The position numbers and the translations under genes are program-made. The notes below the pieces were generated by a model, which was not told the origin of the DNA, searched no databases, and saw nothing but the letters and a program-made list of their open reading frames with translations. Positions 7,780-15,275 of a stretch of 34,982 nt of DNA are shown here, in pieces. This DNA comes from Microcaldota archaeon (GTDB lineage: Archaea; Micrarchaeota; Micrarchaeia; Anstonellales; Bilamarchaeaceae). The stretch is from assembly GCA_016926175.1 (NCBI GenBank), contig JAFGPA010000005.1, positions 1 to 34,982 on the forward strand. Reading direction: 5' to 3'. Every line of letters starts with the position of its first letter. Position 1 is the first letter of the stretch.

Positions 7780-8367
7780 ATGCTTTTTGATTTCAATTAC
7801 CTCATGGAAATTGTATCTAACCTGAGAAGAATCAAGGATAACCTGCTGCTTATACCGGAAGAGAAATTCGACATTCTTTCCAAGGATGCCCTGTCTGTTT
7901 CATTTGTATACCTGCTTGGTTTGCTGATTTTGTCAGTGCCTTTTGGTATCCTGGTTTCTTTTTTTTCTGATTCTCCGCTGGAAGCGCTCATGTCCCTTCC
8001 ATTTTCATATCTGATTCTTATTCCGGTTCTGTACATTGGTTTTGGAATCAATCACCTCTTTCTTAAGATAGTTGGAGGGAAGGCAGGCTTTTCAGAAACA
8101 GCAGCGACAATTATCCATGGCGAGACTCTTTTCCTTATAATCTCCTCGATTCCGTGCATTAATTTTTTGGCAGGCCTTGTTGCACTTGCAAATATAGTCA
8201 TTGGTGCAAAAAGAGTTCACAAAATCTCGCTTATCCGGTCAATAATTGCAATTATAGTGATTCCCCTGATCCTGTTGGTTATTCTGTTCGCCTTTGCTAT
8301 ATTGTTCTTCGCTATGATCCTGGGCAGTACCATTAGTTCAATGGGACCGGGAAACTTCTACTATTAG
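7780..8367 (+). CDS. Yip1-like polytopic membrane protein
   Basis: From ATG 7780 this gives 195 residues; starts at 7738 and 7804 are also in frame. A short cytoplasmic N-terminus (RRIKDNLLLIPEEKFD) resembles the pre-membrane motif of archaeal Yip1-domain proteins. Four or five hydrophobic helices follow, ending in two long, very hydrophobic segments (IIAIIVIPLILLVILFAFAILFF region split by a short turn). It immediately precedes the VirB6-like gene with 38 bases between them, in the same direction, and may be an accessory of that membrane complex, but Yip1 proteins are common and the link is contextual. Confidence 0.75.
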   Translation: MLFDFNYLMEIVSNLRRIKDNLLLIPEEKFDILSKDALSVSFVYLLGLLILSVPFGILVSFFSDSPLEALMSLPFSYLILIPVLYIGFGINHLFLKIVGGKAGFSETAATIIHGETLFLIISSIPCINFLAGLVALANIVIGAKRVHKISLIRSIIAIIVIPLILLVILFAFAILFFAMILGSTISSMGPGNFYY

Positions 8368-8372
8368 CGAAA

Positions 8373-8382
8373 GTTATTTAAT
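8373..8382 (+). promoter_or_regulatory. TATA-like element for the VirB6/CedA-like gene
   Basis: TTATTTAATG at 8373-8382 is 23 bases before the ATG at 8406. It fits a leaderless promoter driving the membrane component separately from the Yip1-like gene. Confidence 0.45.
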
Positions 8383-8405
8383 GGATAAATCAGATTCGTT
8401 CTGCA

Positions 8406-9491
8406 ATGAGTGAGTTTCCCGGGGTGGAGATTGCGGTTATTGTTGTTTCAGCATCCATTGTATTTGCAGGCATACTCTTGGGCCTTGGAAAGGCCTTTGG
8501 ATACAAGAGAATTGAGGATTTCGGTGTTGAAGAACTTATCCAGTCCATAATAAACGCAGCAATTATCGGTGCATTTGCAGCAATTATAGAACTTGTAGGT
8601 GCTGTAAGCTCCACCATCGTAACCCCAACATGCGAGCAGGGCAATGTTGTCCAGCAGCTTATCTGCGTTCTCGGGCATATCAATGACGGTCTCTTCCTGA
8701 TGTTCCAGAACCTTGTGCAGATTCTTAATCTGCTTGGCTATTATCAGAGCCTTGCCCTTGATTTTGGGGCGTTTGCAATAACTCCCTTCGCTAATCTCGA
8801 TGCAGTTTCAGCTGTTTTATCCGTTCAGCTTCTTTCTCTCAATGCGATAATAGTACTGCTTGCACTGAATATCCAGATTGTAGTTTTCATAGCAGGAAAT
8901 GCCCTTGGCCTTCTTTTCCCGGTTGGCCTTGTCCTGCGAACAATGTTTGCCACCAGAAAAGTCGGCGGTTTTCTTATTGCACTTGCGGTTGGCCTTTATA
9001 TTTTCTATCCGACATTTGTGCTTATATTCCCTGATCCTCAGATTGAAATAAACCAGTCTGCAATAATCATGGAAAACTTTACAAACAACAGCTTCTATGC
9101 AACGCCGCCGATTATAGACCTCAATAATAACTATGCAATTGCAGCCAAATTCGACATTCTGAGCGGCCGCTGCCACCCGGACATGTTCAATACAACCAGC
9201 ACCAATCTCACCAACACAACCATAAATATCTCCAATTCTTCAATTCTTATGGCATGCAATCAGACTCTGGCAGACTATAATATAACCAATCTCACGGCCC
9301 AGAACGTTTCCATTGATTTTACGGGGGATCTTACTGAGATCACACAATCAAACAATACGGCAATATCCAAGTCCCTTCTCTATGCGGTTGTTGCGCCGCT
9401 GTTTTCCCTTCTGGTTACTATCGTATTCGTCAAAGAACTGGCTTCACTCCTCGGAAGTGAGATTGGTCTGAAGACCATAGCTTCAATTTAA
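8406..9491 (+). CDS. Polytopic membrane protein resembling VirB6/CedA, with sequon-rich loop
   Basis: A 361-residue protein with about seven hydrophobic segments: one near residues 8-28, one near 46-70, several between 95 and 210, and a last one near 322-345. The stretch LFPVGLVLRTMF followed by TRKVGG and a further membrane helix is the most distinctive part. Between the last two membrane segments lies a loop of about 110 residues with 13 N-x-S/T sequons and two cysteines, which must be extracellular if glycosylated. Position directly upstream of VirB4-like genes, size and topology match the VirB6-type channel subunit of type IV secretion systems and CedA of archaeal DNA import. The assignment rests on context and topology more than on motif identity. 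Confidence 0.65.
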   Translation: MSEFPGVEIAVIVVSASIVFAGILLGLGKAFGYKRIEDFGVEELIQSIINAAIIGAFAAIIELVGAVSSTIVTPTCEQGNVVQQLICVLGHINDGLFLMFQNLVQILNLLGYYQSLALDFGAFAITPFANLDAVSAVLSVQLLSLNAIIVLLALNIQIVVFIAGNALGLLFPVGLVLRTMFATRKVGGFLIALAVGLYIFYPTFVLIFPDPQIEINQSAIIMENFTNNSFYATPPIIDLNNNYAIAAKFDILSGRCHPDMFNTTSTNLTNTTINISNSSILMACNQTLADYNITNLTAQNVSIDFTGDLTEITQSNNTAISKSLLYAVVAPLFSLLVTIVFVKELASLLGSEIGLKTIASI

Positions 9492-9516
9492 ATATGATAA
9501 AGTCGAGGTTGATAAT

Positions 9517-10299
9517 ATGATTATGAATCGCGCAGTTACAACGGTTGCCCTTGTAGGTGGCGTTCTTGCAATAATCCTTTCTCTGTTGTCAGGAAATATA
9601 CTTTTTCCGCTTATTGCTTCAGTATTCTTTACAATGAGCATTCTTCTGTGGAAATACGGTTATATTATAGTTCCTGTTCTCACAAAAGCAACAAACATTG
9701 TCGAAGTCCGCGGGGGATATGAAGTTCCGCCGACAAGAGACTATATCATCAAGAAAAACGATAGCGGGTATTATGCAGCCAAATTCCTTGAAGTAAGATT
9801 CTATGAAAGCTCCCTGGAAAAGGACAATGAACAAAAGAAAAACATGTTTGAATCCTTTGAAAAGGCAATCAGCTCCCTCAAATATATTGTAAAGGTAAGT
9901 CTTATGATCAGCACACTTGATCTTTCAAAGCATATAGACGAGATCAAAACCAAGAGAAGCACTGTGGAGGCCAAAAAGGCAAAAGGAGCCAAAATGGCCC
10001 AGAACGAAACTCTCCGCATGGATCGTGAGCTGGCCTACTGGAACAGACTTCTTGACAGGATTACCCAGGGCGAGAGGCCAGTCGAGGTTGTTGCATTTGC
10101 GTCTACAACATCATTTGGCCTTACCAGGGATGAGGCTTTGAGCAGGGTATCCAGGCAGAGCAAAGAGCTCCGTACCATCCTTTCCAGTTCACTTGGCTGC
10201 GAAGTCCGGGAACTGAAAGACACTGACATGCTGAAATGTTTTGAATGGGACTATTTCTTTCCTATAACAAGGGAGGAGATACAGGACAGCCTATTCTGA
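9517..10299 (+). CDS. Membrane-anchored protein resembling VirB3 fused to the VirB4 N-domain
   Basis: 260 residues. Two closely spaced membrane helices occupy residues 5-30 and 32-55, typical of VirB3/PrgI proteins. The following soluble region (about 65-260) contains YYAAKFLEVRFYESS, a long helical basic segment and PVEVVAFASTTSFGLTRDEAL, laid out like the N-terminal domain of VirB4 ATPases. It has no Walker motifs. These are in the next gene. GAGGTTGAT upstream of 9517 is a plausible ribosome-binding site; ATG 9523 is an alternative start. I infer a split VirB4 in which the membrane/N-domain half and the motor half are separate polypeptides. Confidence 0.6.
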   Translation: MIMNRAVTTVALVGGVLAIILSLLSGNILFPLIASVFFTMSILLWKYGYIIVPVLTKATNIVEVRGGYEVPPTRDYIIKKNDSGYYAAKFLEVRFYESSLEKDNEQKKNMFESFEKAISSLKYIVKVSLMISTLDLSKHIDEIKTKRSTVEAKKAKGAKMAQNETLRMDRELAYWNRLLDRITQGERPVEVVAFASTTSFGLTRDEALSRVSRQSKELRTILSSSLGCEVRELKDTDMLKCFEWDYFFPITREEIQDSLF

Positions 10300-10373
10300 T
10301 AATCAACCCAGGAACAGAATGAAATTGCGATTTTCATCCTTCTTTGACATAAACAGCGCCAACTTTCAGTAAA

Positions 10374-10384
10374 ATTTATATATA
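10374..10384 (+). promoter_or_regulatory. TATA element upstream of the VirB4-like ATPase
   Basis: AATTTATATATAC around 10374-10386 is the strongest TATA-like run in this gap of 133 bases. Transcription would begin about 25 bases downstream (near 10405-10412), leaving room for the Shine-Dalgarno sequence before ATG 10433. The ATPase gene can therefore be transcribed independently of the upstream membrane genes. Confidence 0.6.
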
Positions 10385-10417
10385 CTCCATTTGAGTATTG
10401 ATGGGTTGGGTCTACCT

Positions 10418-10428
10418 GAGGTGAGGTG
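10418..10428 (+). promoter_or_regulatory. Strong Shine-Dalgarno sequence that sets the ATPase start
   Basis: GAGGTGAGGTG directly precedes ATG 10433 with a spacing of about 4-9 bases. It is an excellent match to the archaeal 16S rRNA 3' end and argues that the TTG at 10391, which lies at the TATA element, is not the start. Confidence 0.65.
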
Positions 10429-10432
10429 GAGA

Positions 10433-11986
10433 ATGAAGTCTTCGTATATGCTATCCAAGGAGCTTGCACGTAATATGATATTTGTGCATCCTCCCGAGCC
10501 AAGAAAAGAACTGCTTCTGTCAGATCCATCCCAGGGAGTGTATATAGGCAAAACCCGGTTTCTTAATACTCCTGTATTCTGGGATCCTGAAAAGCTTGTC
10601 AATCCGCATCTTGCAATTCTTGGTATTACAGGTTCCGGTAAGAGTTATACTGTGAAAACATTTCTTACACGGGCATCTTTGATATGGAACACCAACGCAG
10701 TCATACTTGACTGGGTGGGAGAATACCGGGAATGGGTGAGGCAGGCCGGAGGAAGGATAATAGATCTTTCAAAGGAGCGTTTGAACATCATGGACCTTGT
10801 CGGCCTTCCCAAAAGAAGCAGGATAAGGCACATAATATCGGCACTTGATATTCTTGTAGATCTCAAATCATTTCCAAATGAAAGGGATGAAATAGAACAG
10901 GCACTGGAGGATATTTACTTCAACAATGCACATGTCCACCCTGCCATGTCAGAAATCAACAAAAGCCTTTCGCTGAGCAAGCTAAACAAAAAACAGAAGA
11001 ACGACGAGCTGAGAAAACTCAATAGCATGGTAGCAAAAAAACCTACTCTTGTCGATGTCGTTCGTGTTCTGGAAAAACGCGGCAACAAGAAAGCCGCACG
11101 GCTGCTGAAAAGATTTACTGTTGAAGGAACCGACTTTTTTGCAGGAAATTCAACCATGGATATCAAGGGACTGACCTCCAGTGGTCTCGTCTGTGTTGAT
11201 CTTCATTCACTGCCAACTGAAGAAATGAGAAGTCTTGCCGGACTCACCATACTTCAGTATATAAAGGAAATAATGAGGCAGGCCGGCATGCAGGAAAATC
11301 ACAAGAAAGTCAAGCTTTTCGTTGTCCTTGATGAAGCATGGAAAATAGCCCAGGATGAAAGAAGTGATGTCATAACGATAGTCCGCGAAGGCCGTAAGTA
11401 TAATTTCTCCCTTGTGATAGCCACTCAGAATCCTACCGATATGCACAAGACAATATTCAGCAATATCGGCTCAGTTTTTGTCCTCCGGCTTGTTCTCCGT
11501 GAATATAGGGACTATGTAAGGAATTCAATCGGCTATTCTGATTTTATCGACGATGAAATTTCCAAATTTGGTGTTGGGGACGCTGCAGTCAATATGATAT
11601 TTGCAGAACGCCAGTCAAGGGTCATGACATTTTTGATGGATAAAATAGACGGGGAAGAACCCCTTCTTATCTATAAGATTAAAGGTGGAGACATGAATGT
11701 TGAAATAGAGAGGGAACAGTTTGTCCGCATGCTTTACGAGCTTGGACTTACTGAAAGCCAGCTCAGCATGATAAAGGCAGAATTTGAAAAAGGAGACGGG
11801 CTTCTTGAAGGTGAGCAGCTGGTTGCAATCCTTGAAAAGTTTGGTTATTCAAGACCATCCATCATCTCATTCCTGCGCCAGCTTAGCATAGATGAGAAAA
11901 ACCTTATTAAGGTCTTCTCACTTGTAAGAATGAGGAAAGCTACCAAAGGCGTTGTCCATTTGGTAATGGAGGATGGAAATGTCTGA
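10433..11986 (+). CDS. VirB4/CedB/HerA-like ATPase (motor subunit)
   Basis: 517 residues from ATG 10433. A P-loop ATPase of the FtsK/HerA/VirB4 superfamily: Walker A GITGSGKS (64-71), WVGEYREW after the second strand, Walker B FVVLDEAWK with D300-E301, and a sensor ATQNP (330-334). An inserted helical segment lies at about 140-230. The C-terminal ~110 residues (ELGLTESQLSMIKAEFEKGD onwards) are helical and may bind a partner or DNA. It has no membrane helix or VirB4 N-domain of its own; these lie in the preceding gene. Expected to power DNA or protein transport through the neighbouring VirB6-like membrane protein. HerA-type DNA translocation without secretion is the alternative, but no NurA gene is adjacent. 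Confidence 0.88.
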   Translation: MKSSYMLSKELARNMIFVHPPEPRKELLLSDPSQGVYIGKTRFLNTPVFWDPEKLVNPHLAILGITGSGKSYTVKTFLTRASLIWNTNAVILDWVGEYREWVRQAGGRIIDLSKERLNIMDLVGLPKRSRIRHIISALDILVDLKSFPNERDEIEQALEDIYFNNAHVHPAMSEINKSLSLSKLNKKQKNDELRKLNSMVAKKPTLVDVVRVLEKRGNKKAARLLKRFTVEGTDFFAGNSTMDIKGLTSSGLVCVDLHSLPTEEMRSLAGLTILQYIKEIMRQAGMQENHKKVKLFVVLDEAWKIAQDERSDVITIVREGRKYNFSLVIATQNPTDMHKTIFSNIGSVFVLRLVLREYRDYVRNSIGYSDFIDDEISKFGVGDAAVNMIFAERQSRVMTFLMDKIDGEEPLLIYKIKGGDMNVEIEREQFVRMLYELGLTESQLSMIKAEFEKGDGLLEGEQLVAILEKFGYSRPSIISFLRQLSIDEKNLIKVFSLVRMRKATKGVVHLVMEDGNV

Positions 11987-12680
11987 AGAGAAAATCATAG
12001 TAAAATGCCAGCAAAAGAAAAATCTCAAATCTCTTGCAACTTTGCTTAGCGGCCTTGGCTTTACAAAAATTTCCTATGCAAAGGGCAGACTTATTATTGA
12101 AAAGACCAAAGGGCGGGATCTCCGAGGCCAGCCTTACCTTGAATATCGTGTAGAATTTAAGGACGATACCCTGGAATTCACCTACAGTCTTTCCGGGAAG
12201 CGAAGCAAAAATGCACGGCTTCTTGAACTCATGCCAACTTTTTTGAATATCCTTCAGGTAGCCGAGGAGTATTATGACATCCAGCCGACACAGCTGTTTT
12301 CCCACATAAATACGGTTCTTCTTGAACTTTCAAAGATCGTTGATCATGATGCAGTCGAGTTTTCGACACAATTGACCGATCTTCAGGAAAAACACGCAGA
12401 TATCAGCAAGAAATACGATGATCTTGTAAGATCAAGCGAAGCAGGCACCAGGATTCTTCTCGAATGTGAGAGAAAGCGCGATGAGCTTCAAAAGAAGCTT
12501 TCCCAGCTGAGTGGCATGAGCGATGATCTGCTGAAAGAAACCCTTTACAACTGGATCAAGGTCCATGGAGGATCAATAGATATCCGGGAATTCTCAAAGG
12601 CAAATTCAGTTTCAGTGAGCAGAACAGAGGAAGGCCTTGACCAGCTCATACGTGAAGGCTACATAAGGAGGAGACTTTAA
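11979..12680 (+). CDS. Coiled-coil protein with C-terminal winged-helix domain
   Basis: 233 residues from ATG 11979, chosen because GGAGG ends six bases upstream; ATG 11973 has no room for a ribosome-binding site. The N-terminal half is a mixed alpha/beta domain (KIIVKCQQKKNLKSLATLLS...). Residues about 115-170 form a charged coiled coil (QLTDLQEKHADISKKYDDL), and the last 60 look like a winged helix (SIDIREFSKANSVSVSRTEE, then LIREGYIRRRL). It overlaps the ATPase gene by eight bases, so the two are translationally coupled. It may be a regulator or cytoplasmic adaptor of the ATPase. Family not recognised. Confidence 0.8.
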   Translation: MSEEKIIVKCQQKKNLKSLATLLSGLGFTKISYAKGRLIIEKTKGRDLRGQPYLEYRVEFKDDTLEFTYSLSGKRSKNARLLELMPTFLNILQVAEEYYDIQPTQLFSHINTVLLELSKIVDHDAVEFSTQLTDLQEKHADISKKYDDLVRSSEAGTRILLECERKRDELQKKLSQLSGMSDDLLKETLYNWIKVHGGSIDIREFSKANSVSVSRTEEGLDQLIREGYIRRRL

Positions 12681-12838
12681 TGGCAAAGAAAAAAATTGCG
12701 CCGGCACAACCGACCACATATTTTTTTGCATTTGAAATCATAAAGCCCTATAACTATTGCCGTTCATATATACTAAAAGCGCCTCTGAAAAAATCATTCA
12801 AGGAGTCGTTTTCTGAACTTCTTATGGGTCGAGTATGA
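12680..12838 (+). CDS. 52-codon small ORF coupled to both neighbours
   Basis: Encodes a basic 52-residue peptide (MAKKKIAPAQPTTYFFAFEI start, FSELLMGRV end). The ATG shares its first base with the upstream TAA, and its TGA overlaps the purD start in ATGA. AAGGAGGAGA (12666-12675) gives a very strong ribosome-binding site. These three features make translation likely although no family is recognised. It contains no convincing membrane helix. It could be a small partner of the transport cluster or a leader peptide controlling purD. Confidence 0.6.
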   Translation: MAKKKIAPAQPTTYFFAFEIIKPYNYCRSYILKAPLKKSFKESFSELLMGRV

Positions 12839-14133
12839 TGAAAGTTGTTCTAGTTGGAAACGGAGCCCGGGAACATGCAGTAGCAGCCGAGCTTGCAAAA
12901 GATGCTGAGCTGTATGCAATAATGTCGAAAAAGAATCCTGCGATTGCACATCTTTCCAAGGAATACTGGATCTGCAATATTGAAAATCCGGATGCAGTAG
13001 CCGCCGTGCTGAAAGGAAAGCAGTTTGATCTTGGTTTTGCCAGTCCTGATGCGACCCTTGCAGCAGGCATCAGTGATGTTCTTGAAGCCCATGGAATGAA
13101 TGTTGCTTCACCTTCCAAGGCAGCATCAAGGATTGAATGGGACAAGTCATTTCTCAGAAATCTTGCAGAGAAATACCATATTGCCGGAGCTCCAATACAC
13201 AAAGTAACAGGCGATCCGGATGAAGCGGCCTCATATATCACTGATCTTGGTGAAGTTGCAGTCAAGCCCCTTGGCCTTACCGGCGGAAAAGGGGTGAAGG
13301 TCAGCGGAGATCATTTTGCAAGTCCGGAGCAGGCCGTCGAATATGCAAAATCCCTTATCAAAAAAGACGGAAGCGTTCTTATTGAAGAAAAACTGATTGG
13401 AGAAGAATTCACTCTCCAGGCATTCTGCGACGGTTCCAATATCGCACTGATGCCGCCGGTTCAGGATCATAAAAGGGCATATCCTGATGACAAAGGCCCA
13501 AATACCGGGGGCATGGGCAGCTATTCAACAGGAATTCTTCTTCCATTCCTGAAAGATTCTGATATTGAACAGGCAAACAAGATAATCCGGGATACGGCCC
13601 ATGCAGTAAAGAAAGAAGGAAGCCTTTTCAGGGGGATACTTTATGGCCAGTTTATTGTAACCAAAAAAGGGATCAAGCTGATCGAATTCAATGCCCGGTT
13701 TGGAGACCCGGAAGCCATGAATGTCATGTCGCTTCTTGAAGATTCACTTTCAAACATATTCATTTCCATGGCAGACGGCAGACTCAAAAAAGCAAAATTT
13801 TCTGATGATACTACTGTAGTGAAATATCTTGTTCCGGAAGGATATCCAGAAAATCCTCAAAAAGACAAACCCGTAAATATTGACAATGCAGCATTGGAAA
13901 AAACAGGAGCAAAAGTCTATTATGCAGCTGTATATGAAACTGGGAACAGGATATACACGACGTCTTCCCGGTCATTTGGAATGGCAGGCCGGGCAAGGAC
14001 GCTTGAAGAAGCCGAGCAGATAGCTGAAAAAGCATGCTCCTGCATCACAGGCCCGCTCTGGCACAGAAGCGATATAGGAACCAGGAAACTTATCCAAAGC
14101 AAAATAGAGCGCATGAAATCTATTCGTGATTAA
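12835..14133 (+). CDS. purD: Phosphoribosylamine-glycine ligase
   Basis: Second step of purine synthesis: joins glycine to 5-phosphoribosylamine using ATP, giving GAR. The N-terminal VVLVGNGAREHAVA, the ATP-grasp region with KPLGLTGGKGVKV and IEEKLIGEEFTLQAF, the signature PNTGGMGSYS and IEFNARFGDPEA are all diagnostic. Length of 432 residues equals the family norm. Either ATG 12835 or ATG 12838 could start it. A CATATATACTAAAAG run near 12768-12782 could be an internal promoter. No other purine gene is in the window. Confidence 0.97.
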   Translation: MMKVVLVGNGAREHAVAAELAKDAELYAIMSKKNPAIAHLSKEYWICNIENPDAVAAVLKGKQFDLGFASPDATLAAGISDVLEAHGMNVASPSKAASRIEWDKSFLRNLAEKYHIAGAPIHKVTGDPDEAASYITDLGEVAVKPLGLTGGKGVKVSGDHFASPEQAVEYAKSLIKKDGSVLIEEKLIGEEFTLQAFCDGSNIALMPPVQDHKRAYPDDKGPNTGGMGSYSTGILLPFLKDSDIEQANKIIRDTAHAVKKEGSLFRGILYGQFIVTKKGIKLIEFNARFGDPEAMNVMSLLEDSLSNIFISMADGRLKKAKFSDDTTVVKYLVPEGYPENPQKDKPVNIDNAALEKTGAKVYYAAVYETGNRIYTTSSRSFGMAGRARTLEEAEQIAEKACSCITGPLWHRSDIGTRKLIQSKIERMKSIRD

Positions 14134-15252
14134 ATGCGGTTTTTTCTTCTGCTCCTTTTTATACCTCTTGCATTTTCCTCACAAATAACCATTGAAAGAG
14201 AGTGGAAGATTCCTGATCAAGAGGGCATGTTCGTTGATTTTCAAGGAGCACTTGTGGTAAACAACAGCCATCAGAAAATAATTTACATAGAACATGACGG
14301 GACAATCTTTCAGGATGAATACGGCACTATATGGATTCATTTCAATAAAAATCTTACTTCTGAAAAAATTCGCGGAAAAGCCATCGTTGAGGTAAATCAT
14401 TCAATAGAAATCCAGAGTGATTCTTATCTTCCGGAAATCCCAGTCAAAACAACCAGCCTTACATCTTATGATGAAGAGATGGCTGCAAAAGCAAAACAGC
14501 TTGCAACAAATTCTTCCCTGGAAACGATTGCCAATCTTGTCAACTGGGTGCATATTTCCATCGATTATGATGAATCCTACTGGGACAAGGTCATATCAGC
14601 AAAAGAAACATTCCAGGAAAAAAAAGGAGTATGCGTTCAGTATACCCATCTTCTCATTTCAATGGCCAATTCCCTTGGTTTTCAAACAAGATATGTAACC
14701 GGTTATATATATACTGATGACTGGCAGCCCCATGTATGGGCTGAAATATACGTTCCATCCTATGGCTGGCTTCCTTCTGATGCAACATACGGAAAAATTG
14801 GAAATCAGGATGATCATATTACCATTGCATATGGCCGTGATCAGCTGAGCACCTCTGATTTTCTTATTTCAAAAATCAATGAAAGTTCTCTTAGTGTTGA
14901 TGACACTCTTTCCATCCTGCAGTCAAAAAAAGTTTCACAGGACTACATTGACATAACTTTTGATGAAGACTCCCGCCTAATCCATGTTATGATCCGAAAC
15001 AACCGGCCGTATTATGTTTTTGGAGATTATTTCTTTGAGACCCCGTATTTCAACGATTCAGCAATTCTCCTCCTGAATCCCAACCAGACAATGAACAGGT
15101 ATTATGGAGTTAACAGATCTGTTTTTTCAAACAGCATTTCTGTTTCTGCTTCTTTTAACGGTGAAAGTGAAAAAAAGAATTTCGTAACAGAGCAGCCAAC
15201 AGCATGCCTGCCTCTATTCCTTCTTTTATATCTTTTAAGAATAGCTCTATAA
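14134..15252 (+). CDS. Secreted transglutaminase-like (cysteine protease fold) protein
   Basis: 372 residues starting on the base after the purD stop. An N-terminal signal peptide (FFLLLLFIPLAFSS) is followed by a beta-rich domain (20-105), then a transglutaminase core with the Cys-His-Asp triad C167 (KGVCVQYTH), H200 (WQPHVWAEI) and D216 (LPSDATYG). The C-terminus is hydrophobic (CLPLFLLLYLLRIAL), probably a membrane anchor, so the enzyme would face outside. Archaeal members of this family are usually assumed to cleave or crosslink surface proteins, but substrates are rarely known. Its coupling to purD is probably transcriptional convenience. Confidence 0.87.
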   Translation: MRFFLLLLFIPLAFSSQITIEREWKIPDQEGMFVDFQGALVVNNSHQKIIYIEHDGTIFQDEYGTIWIHFNKNLTSEKIRGKAIVEVNHSIEIQSDSYLPEIPVKTTSLTSYDEEMAAKAKQLATNSSLETIANLVNWVHISIDYDESYWDKVISAKETFQEKKGVCVQYTHLLISMANSLGFQTRYVTGYIYTDDWQPHVWAEIYVPSYGWLPSDATYGKIGNQDDHITIAYGRDQLSTSDFLISKINESSLSVDDTLSILQSKKVSQDYIDITFDEDSRLIHVMIRNNRPYYVFGDYFFETPYFNDSAILLLNPNQTMNRYYGVNRSVFSNSISVSASFNGESEKKNFVTEQPTACLPLFLLLYLLRIAL

Positions 15253-15255
15253 TAA
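15248..15255 (+). promoter_or_regulatory. TATA-like element for aroD
   Basis: TATAATAA at 15248-15255 is 20 bases before ATG 15276. It fits leaderless transcription and favours that ATG over an upstream in-frame ATG at 15204, inside the preceding gene. Confidence 0.5.
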
Positions 15256-15275
15256 TTTCTTTATCTGTTACTATT

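Noticed and set aside
10391-10432. TTG at 10391 as the start of the VirB4-like ATPase
   Set aside because: It lies within about 5-15 bases of the TATA element, and the strong Shine-Dalgarno sequence at 10418-10428 points to ATG 10433.
10300-10432. Frameshifted single VirB4 gene across the two cluster genes
   Set aside because: The gap of 133 bases has a promoter and ribosome-binding site, and no reading frame joins the two halves.
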